64,000 nt of DNA from Verrucomicrobiia bacterium. Lineage in GTDB: Bacteria; Verrucomicrobiota; Verrucomicrobiia; Limisphaerales; Pedosphaeraceae. A program made the position numbers and the translations under genes. The notes beneath the pieces are model-generated. The model was not told the DNA's origin, did no database searches, and saw nothing but the letters and a program-made list of their open reading frames with translations. This document shows, piece after piece, positions 1 to 7,529 of the stretch (position 1 is its first letter; each line of letters starts with the position of its first letter). Location of the stretch: NCBI GenBank assembly GCA_036268055.1, contig DATAUW010000003.1, forward strand, positions 1 through 64,000. Reading direction: 5' to 3'.

Positions 1-334
1 CCCACCGCCCGCGCTCCTTCGCCAACGCACAACCGCCCACCCACCGCACTCCGTCCCTCTCTCTCCGCGACCGCGCGGGGAGAGAGCCGGAGAGAGGGGC
101 CGTCTTATCCGAATCATCATTGCGTCCAAATAACAACGTCCCAAGTCCCGCAGGGACGTTTTTTTCCATTCGCTCTGTGTTGTTACACAGGGATTTAAAG
201 AGGCAGAACTTTACTACGGACACCGAAACGGATGCTGAAAATGAAAGTCTTTCAAAACTCTGTCAAGCATCTGTCGAAAGTCTGTCACAAGGTTCTAACG
301 AGGACAAGTCGCGCTTCACTACACTAAAAATCGT
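1..334. other. Intergenic left edge with short palindromic repeats
   Basis: I see no convincing gene here. The stretch holds a CT/GA-rich hairpin (57-86) and a short GTCCCgcaGGGAC palindrome near 139-155 followed by a T run. The second is the same type of sequence as the GTCCC/GGGAC palindromes in the larger repeats at 17261 and 49509. The remaining sequence up to the integrase start has no RBS-led reading frame that I trust. Confidence 0.5.
57..86. repeat. CT/GA-rich inverted repeat
   Basis: The arms CTCTCTCC (59-66) and GGAGAGAG (79-86) flank a GC-rich loop and are followed by another GAGAGAGG run. It resembles the CCCTCTCC/GGAGAGGG palindromes inside the gspJ reading frame near 29041-29205. 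Both are probably members of one dispersed repeat class. Confidence 0.5.
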
Positions 335-690
335 ATGAAACGCTATCGTTTAGTTTATCGCGGCAGCCGCAACATGTTTTACTATTTCGACACTCACGTT
401 AACAAGCGCGAGAGTCTTGGAACCAGCGACAAGGCCGAAGCCCAACGGTTGATTGCTGCCAAGAATGAAGCCGTGCTTCACGTCGGAATGAACCTGCAAA
501 TCGCTCAGGTTTATTTACAGCACAGTGACCCGGCTATGGCAACGCGCACTTGGCAACACGTCTTTGAAACTATCATCGCGAAGAAGCACGGCACAACGCA
601 AGCGCGGTGGGCATGCGCCAGCCGAGACAAAGCCTTTGACCTCATTCGTAATCGAACATTGGTCGAAACCACAAGCCAATTCCTTTCCTT
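335..690 (+). pseudogene. Truncated tyrosine-type integrase (N-terminal third only)
   Basis: From ATG 335 the protein starts MKRYRLVYRG and continues through LNLQIAQVYL-like and RTWQHVFETI segments. I recognise this as the N-terminal/core-binding part of a phage-type integrase found repeatedly in Verrucomicrobiota. About 110-118 residues match that pattern. The reading frame then runs on to 796 only as the antisense of the convergent HTH gene, and no catalytic domain (R...HxxR...Y) follows. A complete member would be near 390 residues, so this is a remnant. The break lies between about 655 and 690, exactly where the HTH gene also loses its natural end. Family recognition is from memory; the truncation is visible in the sequence. 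Confidence 0.75.
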
Positions 691-891
691 CGTCTGTTCA
701 ATCAATTCCGCTGTGGCAAAGAATTTCGTCCCATTTTGCGGAGGATTACCCAGCGGCTTGAGCAACCTTGCCGCAACCAGAACCGGCACGTCATGAGGCT
801 GGCAGCCGAGCAGCCACGCCACTTGCTCAACATTGAGCCTTGCCGGAGGCAATCCAACCAAAGCCAAAAATTGGTGTTGCACGTCTTTCAT
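511..891 (-). CDS. Small HTH (MerR/excisionase-like) protein with chimeric C-terminus
   Basis: The 126-residue frame starts at 891, two bases after the stop of the Zot-like gene, so it is probably co-transcribed. Residues 18-78 (LNVEQVAWLLGC, then DVPVLVAARLLKPLG, then KFFATAEL) form a compact winged-HTH/excisionase-like domain that I associate with verrucomicrobial integrase and phage loci. It may act as a regulator or recombination directionality factor. After residue 78 (VVSTN) the sequence becomes the antisense of the convergent integrase fragment and turns Cys/Arg-rich, so the last 45-50 residues are probably not native. The true gene has lost its end to a junction at about 655-690. Whether the chimeric product is made or stable is unknown. 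Confidence 0.6.
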   Translation of the reverse strand: MKDVQHQFLALVGLPPARLNVEQVAWLLGCQPHDVPVLVAARLLKPLGNPPQNGTKFFATAELIEQTKERNWLVVSTNVRLRMRSKALSRLAHAHRACVVPCFFAMIVSKTCCQVRVAIAGSLCCK

Positions 892-894
892 ATT

Positions 895-2400
895 TCACCG
901 CCTTTCGAGAATGTTGCGAACGCCGTTGCCAAAACCTTGAGGTTCGGAGTTTGCGGGAGTGGCAGCATTACCCGGCTGGTCCATTTGCTGGATCGTTTCC
1001 GATGGTTGCGGTTCCGCAGCCGGTTCCAGCAATTTGGTAATGGTCTGACCATCGGCAAAATGAATGGTGACTTTTCGCGTGCGATGATCCGCCGTCGGCA
1101 GATGCGATTCTCCGACCGTGAAAGAAGGATGATATTCGGAAGGCACAACCGGGCGCGGACTCATCGAAGCAGCCGGTGATATAACACGACGGTAAACCCA
1201 GCCCCCATCCACAACACAACGGTTGGCGTCCACAAAAACAACTTCACGTTTGGCCGAGGACAGCACGCGACCGTCTGACAAGGCCACTTCGTAGCCGTTC
1301 CCCGGCAGACTAATAAAACCACACATCGTCAAAGAGTTCGTATCCGATAACGGCAAAACGAAAGGCTTGGCCGCTGCCAACGCTATGTCCACCGGCGTGA
1401 CGGCGGAGGACGCAGACGGGGCCGTGATTGGCAAAGTTGGCGGTGCTGTTTTTGTAACGTGGGAAACAATCGCATTGGTCCGCGAAAGGCTGGACAGCCC
1501 TTTGCTGGGCTTGAACGCTACCGTGTTCGAGATGAAATGAATAATTCCGATCAACAGGAACGGCGCGGCAATGCAGACGCCAATACAACTCGCAATCAAG
1601 ACCCACATCGGCAGACCACGCCGAGCTTTCTTCGTATCGGCAGCGACATTGCCCGCGAATCCGACACCCTTGGCAGTGTCATAACACGCCGCCAATCCTT
1701 TCGCGTCCAAAAGAAACCGACCGCTTTCTGTGGGCGCCATCAAACCGGACGCCACCGTGACCGGACTTTGAAAGGTTTTAAAACTGAACCACGGCAGCGA
1801 TTGAAAAGCCGACATGAACTTTTCCTGCCGGTAATTTCGCAGGTAGGTAAAATCCTGGGTGAGACTGCGAAACTGCTTGTCCACGTTTTCAATGTGCTGC
1901 GTGATCCAGATCACGTCATTGTTGCACTTGCGATGTTGCGACAGGTAGAAAATCGCCGCCTTGCCGGTTTTGGCCCATTCCCGCGAATTAAAAAACAAAT
2001 GCAACTCATCGAGGATGAAACAGACGCCCTCACCACCGCCTTTGCGCATCGGCAAAGATTGACCGTCCAGCGTGACTCCGCGTTCCACGTCCGGCACATA
2101 ATATATATTGGCGGCATCCTCGGATGAAAAATCATTTTTTTCACGGTCCGGCAGAACCACGCCATTCCCGCGATACAGCCAGAACTTGGCGGTTTGTTCC
2201 TCATCCAAAATCGTCAGACGTTGATTAAGATCGAAGGTCTGGCCGTAAAGCTGATGCAGATAAGCCGCCAACTCCGCCGGCTTCACCGCCAGATTGGTGA
2301 CGACAAAACGGTGTGTGGTACGCAGTTCATTCACCAGCGCTTTCATGCCGAACAGCGATTTACCACCACCTGGCTTGCCGGATATGGCGTGGATGCTCAT
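895..2400 (-). CDS. Zot-like morphogenesis ATPase (inovirus pI)
   Basis: This 501-residue protein corresponds to the pI/Zot family, the inner-membrane ATPase that assembles and extrudes filamentous phage. Walker A is GKPGGGKS at residues 8-15 and Walker B is VCFILDEL near 126-133. An N-terminal ATPase domain of about 240 residues precedes a single TM segment around 265-287, then a Thr/Pro/Ala-rich periplasmic C-terminal part. That is the usual topology: cytoplasmic NTPase, one TM, periplasmic tail. Its start overlaps the stop of the upstream gene (ATGA at 2397-2400), suggesting translational coupling. Family assignment from motifs, topology and context is strong. Confidence 0.88.
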   Translation of the reverse strand: MSIHAISGKPGGGKSLFGMKALVNELRTTHRFVVTNLAVKPAELAAYLHQLYGQTFDLNQRLTILDEEQTAKFWLYRGNGVVLPDREKNDFSSEDAANIYYVPDVERGVTLDGQSLPMRKGGGEGVCFILDELHLFFNSREWAKTGKAAIFYLSQHRKCNNDVIWITQHIENVDKQFRSLTQDFTYLRNYRQEKFMSAFQSLPWFSFKTFQSPVTVASGLMAPTESGRFLLDAKGLAACYDTAKGVGFAGNVAADTKKARRGLPMWVLIASCIGVCIAAPFLLIGIIHFISNTVAFKPSKGLSSLSRTNAIVSHVTKTAPPTLPITAPSASSAVTPVDIALAAAKPFVLPLSDTNSLTMCGFISLPGNGYEVALSDGRVLSSAKREVVFVDANRCVVDGGWVYRRVISPAASMSPRPVVPSEYHPSFTVGESHLPTADHRTRKVTIHFADGQTITKLLEPAAEPQPSETIQQMDQPGNAATPANSEPQGFGNGVRNILERR

Positions 2401-2885
2401 AAGTCGGTGTTCACCTCATGGACACGACCGAGCATCCGGCGCATGGAACCCGCAAGGCCCAAGGCAATCGCCGTGCAAAGACCCCAAACCCAATACTCGA
2501 CGATGTCCGCTGAAGCCGGTGCCCAGGACGGGAAGTTGGCGACGGTGGAAACAAAGGTCGGGAAATAAATTTCTTTCCCCTGAGCATCCACCGTTCCCGA
2601 ATCCGTGTAAGGACCAGAAACGATGATGGTTTGCTGTTGTCCATTGTCGGGTGTCAACGAAGACCAGGACGAGGCGGTGAAAGTTCCACCCGTGATGACT
2701 TTGGAAAATGTTCTGCCCGCAGCAATGGACAACACCGATGAGTTGCCAAAGAAATCCGCCTGCGTGATGACCACCGTATTCGTCGAAAAGTTTTCGATCA
2801 GAACCGGAGTTGGTGTCGGCGCGATTTGCGACCGGACTTCGATGACTGCCATGAAACAAAGTAGGAAAGGCAAAAGTTTTTTCAT
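2397..2885 (-). CDS. Small secreted/TM protein, possible minor virion protein
   Basis: The 162-residue product begins with a clear Sec signal (MKKLLPFLLCFMAVIEVRSQ) and has a Ser/Thr-rich exposed part. It ends with one TM segment (VEYWVWGLCTAIALGLAGSM) and a short basic tail. It sits between the large gIII-position gene and the pI ATPase, where inoviruses carry gVI, but classical pVI has several TM segments and no leader. I do not recognise the family. A minor coat or tip protein is the best guess from position and topology. Confidence 0.6.
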   Translation of the reverse strand: MKKLLPFLLCFMAVIEVRSQIAPTPTPVLIENFSTNTVVITQADFFGNSSVLSIAAGRTFSKVITGGTFTASSWSSLTPDNGQQQTIIVSGPYTDSGTVDAQGKEIYFPTFVSTVANFPSWAPASADIVEYWVWGLCTAIALGLAGSMRRMLGRVHEVNTDL

Positions 2886-2897
2886 GGTGAGCTTGAG

Positions 2898-4646
2898 TTA
2901 TCCGACCGCGAAGCGAACCACACCGGCGCAAATGAAGTAAGCCTTGCTCAAATAAAACGAGAGCGCGAGCCGTTGCGCCATGAGCGACACGCACAGACCA
3001 ATGTCAAACACCGCATCCAGCAGAGAAATTCCGGCCTGAACCGCTGAACCTCCACCGCTCCCAAACGGATGCGCAATGAAAGTGGCGACCACGGAGTTGA
3101 CTACCAGACTCGAAATGTAAGTGACCAGGACAGTCAAAGCGACGAAGACAACGCCGGTTGCAATCAAAGCGCTGGCGCTGCCGAACACCGGCGCACCTTC
3201 GGCGCTGGTTCCTTGCGGCAGATGCGTAGCATCCCGCACCACCTGATTGATTTCACCCACGAGCCAAAACAGGAACCAAGCCGTCATGGCCCATTGCGAC
3301 AAGGCGCGAACCCACGGAGCGGCGAGAGCCACGGCAGGAAACTGTCCACCATTCAAAGGATTGATGTCCCAACTGCCCTGGCCCGGAACCGAGAACAGGA
3401 AACTACCTGGCGATCCGCCAACCGTTCCGGGATCAATCGCGAATTTATCGCCCAAGCCTTGCAACATCGTGGCTCCTTCCGCTGTCGCTCCATTGGCCGC
3501 AGCGGTGTTGTCATCAGGATTATAATTTCCGTTCGTACGCGGAATGGTGTTGCTGATGATTTGCGACAGTTGGTTGGAAGTGACGTTTCCCTGGTTCGTC
3601 AGTTGTTGCGTGCTGTTATCAATGTTGCCGAGATGATTCGACATGCCGGTGAGAATGTTGTCCCCGCGATTGATGGCGTTACTCACGCCCGCATGGCCCG
3701 TCTGATTGGCCGAGTCCATCGCCTGAATCGCCTTCACGATGGCTTGCGAGTCCAATGAATCCTGCTGGGCGAGCGCCGAGAACCCCGCTTCGACATTCGA
3801 GCCCAGGCTGTTCGTCGGTGTACTTGGAAAGCCGATGGTTCCTCCGCCGTTGATATTCGTCGGCACGACGTAGCCGGGCGGAATGTCCGGCAGACCATTG
3901 GTCAAAACCGGTGCAGGAGCAGGCGCACCCGGAGCGGAACCCCAATCGGGCGGATCAGGAATGGGCTCAGGAAAAGGATAATCGCTGTTTCCCCCGCCAC
4001 CGATGATTGGAATGATGGAACCACCGGAGGAACCGGAACCGCCCGGAATGTAGCCAATGCCGGAGTTGGGAGGAAACACCGGAGTGCCATTGCCAATATT
4101 AATGGAACCACCGGGACCGGGAACGCCGGGGTCAGGCGAGGTAATCGAAGTGCCCGGAGGCATCGGCATAATGCCCCAATTATTTCCGTCACCAGGACTG
4201 CCTTGCACTGGCAAGCTACCGGTGGAACCGGGAGGCACACTCACATAATTGCCGGTCAACTGGCCGTTGAGAGTTTGGCCGACCAGAATCGGTGCGCTAC
4301 CGGGATTGGGAACGGGTTGAGATCCGTTGGAAACCGGGGGACTCGACGTTGCCGAACCATCGGGATTGATGGTAACGGTACTTCCGTCAGGTAATCCCGA
4401 ATTCAGCGGCCCACCGAGAACGGACACCGGCCCGCTGCATGGGACTACTTCCAACTCCGAGGAACCGGGGCAAGGTGGCGAATGGGTGATGTTGTACGAA
4501 ACCACCGAGCCATACCACGGGTAACAACCATTGCCGATCCATTGCACCACGTTCAGGCAAACTCCCGACGGATTAGAAATCGGAACGTCGGCGCGTGAAG
4601 ACAATAAGGAAAATAGTAATAATAAGAACGCGATAAAACAACGCAT
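2898..4646 (-). CDS. Large Gly/Pro-rich exported protein, adsorption (pIII)-like with polytopic C-terminus
   Basis: The 582-residue protein starts at 4646 behind a good RBS (TAGGAGA, about 6 bases upstream) with a signal peptide (MRCFIAFLLLLFSLLSSRA). Residues about 90-260 are Gly/Pro/Ser/Asn-rich linker-like sequence, as in pIII of filamentous phages. A Gln/Asn/Ser-rich helical segment follows. The last 150 residues hold about three hydrophobic stretches (AMTAWFLFWLVGEI, then SALIATGVVFVALTVLVTYI, then a longer Ala/Leu-rich one). The gene order (after coat, before pI) is that of gIII, but pIII normally has one C-terminal anchor. This polytopic tail is more like pVI, so it may combine both roles. 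There is no sequence-level proof of receptor binding. Confidence 0.65.
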   Translation of the reverse strand: MRCFIAFLLLLFSLLSSRADVPISNPSGVCLNVVQWIGNGCYPWYGSVVSYNITHSPPCPGSSELEVVPCSGPVSVLGGPLNSGLPDGSTVTINPDGSATSSPPVSNGSQPVPNPGSAPILVGQTLNGQLTGNYVSVPPGSTGSLPVQGSPGDGNNWGIMPMPPGTSITSPDPGVPGPGGSINIGNGTPVFPPNSGIGYIPGGSGSSGGSIIPIIGGGGNSDYPFPEPIPDPPDWGSAPGAPAPAPVLTNGLPDIPPGYVVPTNINGGGTIGFPSTPTNSLGSNVEAGFSALAQQDSLDSQAIVKAIQAMDSANQTGHAGVSNAINRGDNILTGMSNHLGNIDNSTQQLTNQGNVTSNQLSQIISNTIPRTNGNYNPDDNTAAANGATAEGATMLQGLGDKFAIDPGTVGGSPGSFLFSVPGQGSWDINPLNGGQFPAVALAAPWVRALSQWAMTAWFLFWLVGEINQVVRDATHLPQGTSAEGAPVFGSASALIATGVVFVALTVLVTYISSLVVNSVVATFIAHPFGSGGGSAVQAGISLLDAVFDIGLCVSLMAQRLALSFYLSKAYFICAGVVRFAVG

Positions 4647-4661
4647 AAAAATCTCCTACGG

Positions 4662-4727
4662 TTAAAACAGTTTGAACATGGCTACCCCCGACAGGAACCC
4701 CATAAAAAATGCCAGACACAAAATCAT
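4662..4727 (-). CDS. Tiny 21-aa hydrophobic protein, candidate minor coat (pVII/pIX-like)
   Basis: A 21-residue frame, MILCLAFFMGFLSGVAMFKL plus F, starts at 4727. Its ATG overlaps the TGA of the 40-aa gene (ATGA). The stop at 4662 is 16 bases before the next gene. It is almost entirely one hydrophobic helix with a single Lys near its end. Filamentous phages carry very small hydrophobic coat proteins (pVII and pIX, about 32-33 residues) near the major coat gene. Position, overlap and composition support a real gene, but the length is marginal and no homology can be judged. Confidence 0.45.
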   Translation of the reverse strand: MILCLAFFMGFLSGVAMFKLF

Positions 4728-4846
4728 TCATCCTTTCCATCGCGGTCCTCTTCTTTCTCCAGTTCCAACTCGGTTTCGATTTCTTCCTCGTCATCCTCGG
4801 AACCGAACAGGAATTTCCAGACCGCCATTAATGTTTTTAGTTTCAT
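4724..4846 (-). CDS. Small acidic 40-aa phage protein
   Basis: The frame 4846-4724 encodes MKLKTLMAVWKFLFG followed by a strongly acidic Glu/Asp-rich tail and ends at a TGA shared with the start of the 21-aa gene. It begins 42 bases after the coat protein stop. I do not see a strong RBS, and an internal ATG at 4827 is also possible. The function is unknown. Its position between the coat gene and the gIII-position gene is where small virion proteins are found. Confidence 0.45.
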   Translation of the reverse strand: MKLKTLMAVWKFLFGSEDDEEEIETELELEKEEDRDGKDE

Positions 4847-4888
4847 ACGAAGGCCGGGGTGGTTTCCCACCCCGGCACGCCGTTGGGT

Positions 4889-5092
4889 TTAAGCCGCCCG
4901 GCGCAGGTACTTCTTGGCGATCATGGCAATCACCACGGCCACACCCAGGCCGAACACCGCTGCAAACACGGTCGTGAGGGTGGTAACCCCCGACGTGACC
5001 GCAGCCACATTGGCATCGGTTTGAGCTTGAGCGGCAACTACCCCGCCCGCGGTGGCGGTGATGACCGCCGCTTTCTTCATCCAGTTTTTCAT
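4889..5092 (-). CDS. Major coat protein precursor (pVIII-like)
   Basis: The 67-residue product has the complete architecture of an inovirus major coat precursor. A basic N-terminus and Ala-rich leader (MKNWMKKAAVITATAG, then VVAAQAQ) with a likely AQA-type cleavage come first. A short amphipathic/acidic surface segment follows, then one TM helix (TVFAAVFGLGVAVVIAMIA) and a positively charged C-terminus (KKYLRRAA) that would contact the DNA. An RBS-like AAAGG lies about 10 bases upstream. The start codon overlaps the stop of the preceding 81-aa frame (ATGA). In other inoviruses the mature protein is 40-55 residues, matching the length here. The call rests on topology, size and neighbours. Confidence 0.85.
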   Translation of the reverse strand: MKNWMKKAAVITATAGGVVAAQAQTDANVAAVTSGVTTLTTVFAAVFGLGVAVVIAMIAKKYLRRAA

Positions 5093-5334
5093 ACTGACTT
5101 ACCTTTCTTTTCCCCGACCGGCTCAGAAACCGAAGGAGTATCGGTTCCCGCGTTCGGGAAATTCGTGACCTCATCAGGGCATAAAAAATCTTCAAGCGAG
5201 CCTCCCACCGCCCCGCTGCGCGGGGCGGTGGGAGGCACCACATTGCGTTTCACAGTTGGCAGTGATGCCGCAGCCTCAGCACCCGCTATCGTCCATCCGT
5301 CATCGTTTGCGGCTCCGTATGGAGCTGGTGTCAT
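5089..5334 (-). CDS. 81-aa hypothetical phage protein
   Basis: This frame lies in the 32-base-spaced slot after the Rep gene and ends in an ATGA overlap with the coat gene. The product is Pro/Ser/Thr-rich, without a signal or TM segment, ending in a basic stretch (EKKGKSV). I do not recognise it. In other inoviruses a small gene often separates replication from coat genes. The RBS is weak, so it could also be a leader region that merely stays open. Confidence 0.4.
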   Translation of the reverse strand: MTPAPYGAANDDGWTIAGAEAAASLPTVKRNVVPPTAPRSGAVGGSLEDFLCPDEVTNFPNAGTDTPSVSEPVGEKKGKSV

Positions 5335-5366
5335 TGCCTGATGACGGTAAAGATCAGTTCAGCCCG

Positions 5367-5969
5367 TTATCGCCGGGATGGTGACTGGATCAATGGAGGG
5401 GTATTGCTTACTCCGCTTTGCTCTGTGCTCGACGCCGTGTCTATCCCACCCGTCTTGCGTGCTCCGGTTCCCCGCTGGCCCGGCTTTTGCCGGTTCCCCA
5501 GGTATCGGATCACGCTCTCGGATAGCGTCACGTCGCACGAATGACCAAACTTTGCCAATTCGTGATAGTCTCCGGCCCAACGTGTGGCCCTCGACTCGGT
5601 CAAACCGCTTCCCTTCAGGATATAATCCAGTCCATCGAGTGAAGAATCATACCGGGTGACCCGCGCCATACCGCCGCCCAGGGTCTCCCATTGAGACATC
5701 AGGGCGAGACAGTTGCGCGAGCCAGCCGAAGGGGGCAGCCCCGCGATTACTGCGTGCAGGTGCCAGCGGCCAGTGGTTTCCCCACTTTCCCGCCGCAGGC
5801 ACCAAAGCACTTTTTTGAAATGCACCTTCCAGTTCTTCGCCTGGACTCGCAGCAGCGCTACGAACATTTGCGGCCCGAATCGTTTGCATTGCTTCTCACC
5901 TCTGAAAGTCAGGGTGCAGAAGTATTGCCAGTTGACCGCAGCCAGGGAGTGAAGTTCTGGATTGTGCAT
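5367..5969 (-). CDS. Rolling-circle replication initiator (HUH endonuclease, pII-like Rep)
   Basis: The 200-residue protein has the three motifs of a single-tyrosine HUH Rep in the right order. Motif 1 is FCTLTF at residues 17-22. The metal-binding motif GRWHLHAVI has His70 and His72. The catalytic motif DYILK has Tyr116 and Lys119 (YxxK). It would nick the phage plus-strand origin and start rolling-circle replication. The start at 5969 has a good RBS (GAGGAA, about 7 bases upstream) that overlaps the end of the ssDNA-binding candidate. The last 50 residues are Thr/Ser/Pro-rich and probably disordered. Microvirus or plasmid Reps share these motifs, but the neighbours point to an inovirus. Confidence 0.83.
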   Translation of the reverse strand: MHNPELHSLAAVNWQYFCTLTFRGEKQCKRFGPQMFVALLRVQAKNWKVHFKKVLWCLRRESGETTGRWHLHAVIAGLPPSAGSRNCLALMSQWETLGGGMARVTRYDSSLDGLDYILKGSGLTESRATRWAGDYHELAKFGHSCDVTLSESVIRYLGNRQKPGQRGTGARKTGGIDTASSTEQSGVSNTPPLIQSPSRR

Positions 5970-5984
5970 GAGTCGTTTCCTCGT

Positions 5985-6254
5985 TTATTTGCCGACGAGG
6001 CCGACAATCTTCCCGCGTGCGCGAAGACGGCCGCCAAACGGCAGGAGTTCCCGGATGCCGAGGTGGATCAGCTTGTCTTGCAGCTTGCCGGCATGGACGG
6101 CTTTTTCTTCATCGCTCAGGGCGTATTCCACTGGCTGCGCCAGTCGTTCGCCTTCGCTTTGGTCCATGACCGTGATGATCTGTTGTTTGACCAGACCCCG
6201 CTTGCCGGTGTACTCGTCCGAGCGGTCACTCATTACTAACGCTTTGATTGTCAT
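5985..6254 (-). CDS. Candidate ssDNA-binding protein (inovirus pV-like)
   Basis: I place the start at 6254 because of the AAGGA RBS 7 bases upstream; the frame is open further up, but without a comparable start. The resulting 89 residues match the size of filamentous phage pV (87 in M13). They have the same feel: a beta-rich N-terminal half with a GKRGLVKQQIITV strand-loop pattern and a basic C-terminus (GGRLRARGKIVGL). pV coats nascent viral ssDNA and switches replication from double- to single-stranded product. It lies directly upstream of Rep, as gV lies beside gII. The assignment is by size, position and composition only. Confidence 0.55.
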   Translation of the reverse strand: MTIKALVMSDRSDEYTGKRGLVKQQIITVMDQSEGERLAQPVEYALSDEEKAVHAGKLQDKLIHLGIRELLPFGGRLRARGKIVGLVGK

Positions 6255-6508
6255 TTTTTTCCTTGGGTGGCTGACTTTGGTTTTTTCCTGCTCACGGCCA
6301 GCGAACGCCGAACAGGTTTCCGCAGTTGGTGAATCCACAACGCTGGCGGAACAACGAAGGGAAATTGGGCGGGTGGTTGGATTCCTGGTCAGTGCCGCGT
6401 TCGACACGGTCACTCTTTTATTTTCAATCACCGTCATGTGAGCACTAAAACACATGACCGAATCGGAAAATACCGGACTGTGAAAACTCGAAACCGAGAT
6501 TTATTTCC

Positions 6509-7291
6509 TCAATATTTACGGGGCCGTCCGCGACCTTTCACAAACAGTCCGATCTCGTTGCAGACATCACAAAACCAATCAAAGCGTTCAAGGCGGGGAT
6601 CACCGAGGCTGGGCGCAAGCACTTCGTAAAGGTTGAGAATGGTTTTGGGCGGATGGACGCTGCGCATTTCCTCAATCTCCATCCAGCGGCCTAGCAAAAT
6701 GAAATAAATTGCCGTGCGCCCGCGGTCGCCGGTGAACTGGCCTTGCGGATCGAGAAATAATTCGTGTCCTTCGGCCAGGCCGGAAAGGAAGTCGTTCAGG
6801 TGAACCGGTGTTTCGGAAAGACTGTTGAAGATGGAATCTTTAAGGGAATCATGGACGGCTTGAAGCAAATCGCTTTGCGGAACGATTTTAAAACTATCGG
6901 GCGGTTCAGTGGGCGGCGCGGTTGCCTCTTCGGGTGAAACGGATTCAGTGCCTTCCCAAGCATCATCCAGAAAAGTAAATTGCCTTTGCCACACACCGAG
7001 CAACCGGCCAAAGTTGCGCCAATCCACCTGTTCGCCGCCCGGCTTTAAATCCACCAGCCGCTTGAAAATGGTGCGATGTAATTGCTCGCAAATGTTCCCA
7101 GCCCAACTGGGAAGCGGAGGAACATTTTCTAAATCGCCTGTCCCGGTGATGGGCAAATCACACGCCTGATATAGCCCTTTGACAACGGCCAGCAGGCGCG
7201 TGGCACAGCGAATGTATGCGGCCTGGCCTGCTTGACCTCCTGTTTGCTCCACTCTCCCCTGTTCCGATCTTTCAGTACGACTTTTTGACAT
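6509..7291 (-). CDS. Unknown 260-aa protein at the head of the prophage operon
   Basis: A 260-residue soluble protein, without signal or TM segment, starts at 7291. Its N-terminus is polar and Gln/Gly-rich. A helical part (AAYIRCATRLLAVVKGLYQA) and a Trp-rich middle follow, and it ends in GLFVKGRGRPRKY, a short AT-hook-like basic tail. I do not recognise a family. Its place at the promoter-proximal end, 254 bases before the ssDNA-binding candidate, fits an early phage function such as replication support or regulation. It could also be a host gene at the border. A perfect dyad lies 28 bases upstream. Confidence 0.6.
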   Translation of the reverse strand: MSKSRTERSEQGRVEQTGGQAGQAAYIRCATRLLAVVKGLYQACDLPITGTGDLENVPPLPSWAGNICEQLHRTIFKRLVDLKPGGEQVDWRNFGRLLGVWQRQFTFLDDAWEGTESVSPEEATAPPTEPPDSFKIVPQSDLLQAVHDSLKDSIFNSLSETPVHLNDFLSGLAEGHELFLDPQGQFTGDRGRTAIYFILLGRWMEIEEMRSVHPPKTILNLYEVLAPSLGDPRLERFDWFCDVCNEIGLFVKGRGRPRKY

Positions 7292-7318
7292 CTTGCGTCA
7301 ACAAGCCTATCAAACGGG

Positions 7319-7337
7319 TTGGACATTTGATGTCCAA
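7319..7337. promoter_or_regulatory. Perfect dyad, candidate phage operator
   Basis: TTGGACATTTGATGTCCAA consists of 8-base arms around a TTG centre. It lies 28 bases upstream of the first phage gene (start 7291) and downstream of the Xre gene. A second, shorter dyad (TTGAC/GTCAA) spans the start codon itself (7286-7302). The place and symmetry suit an operator for the adjacent Xre protein. No clear -35/-10 pair was found around it. Confidence 0.5.
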
Positions 7338-7529
7338 TGATACAAGTGTCTGTGTAGTCAAATTACCGACGATGAAAGGTCAAATAATCGTATTTATTTT
7401 TTTGGCGAATAGTTCACCCTCTCGCTCGAAATATGACGGGCTGCCTCGATGAAGGCGCGTTGAACAACAAACCGGGGGCTTTAGCCCGCAAATAAACTGG
7501 CAGAATGATGAATCAATCGAGACGCGCTC

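Noticed and set aside
120-338. 72-residue frame before the integrase remnant
   Set aside because: It has a TTG start, lies over a palindromic repeat and has no RBS or similarity; treated as intergenic.
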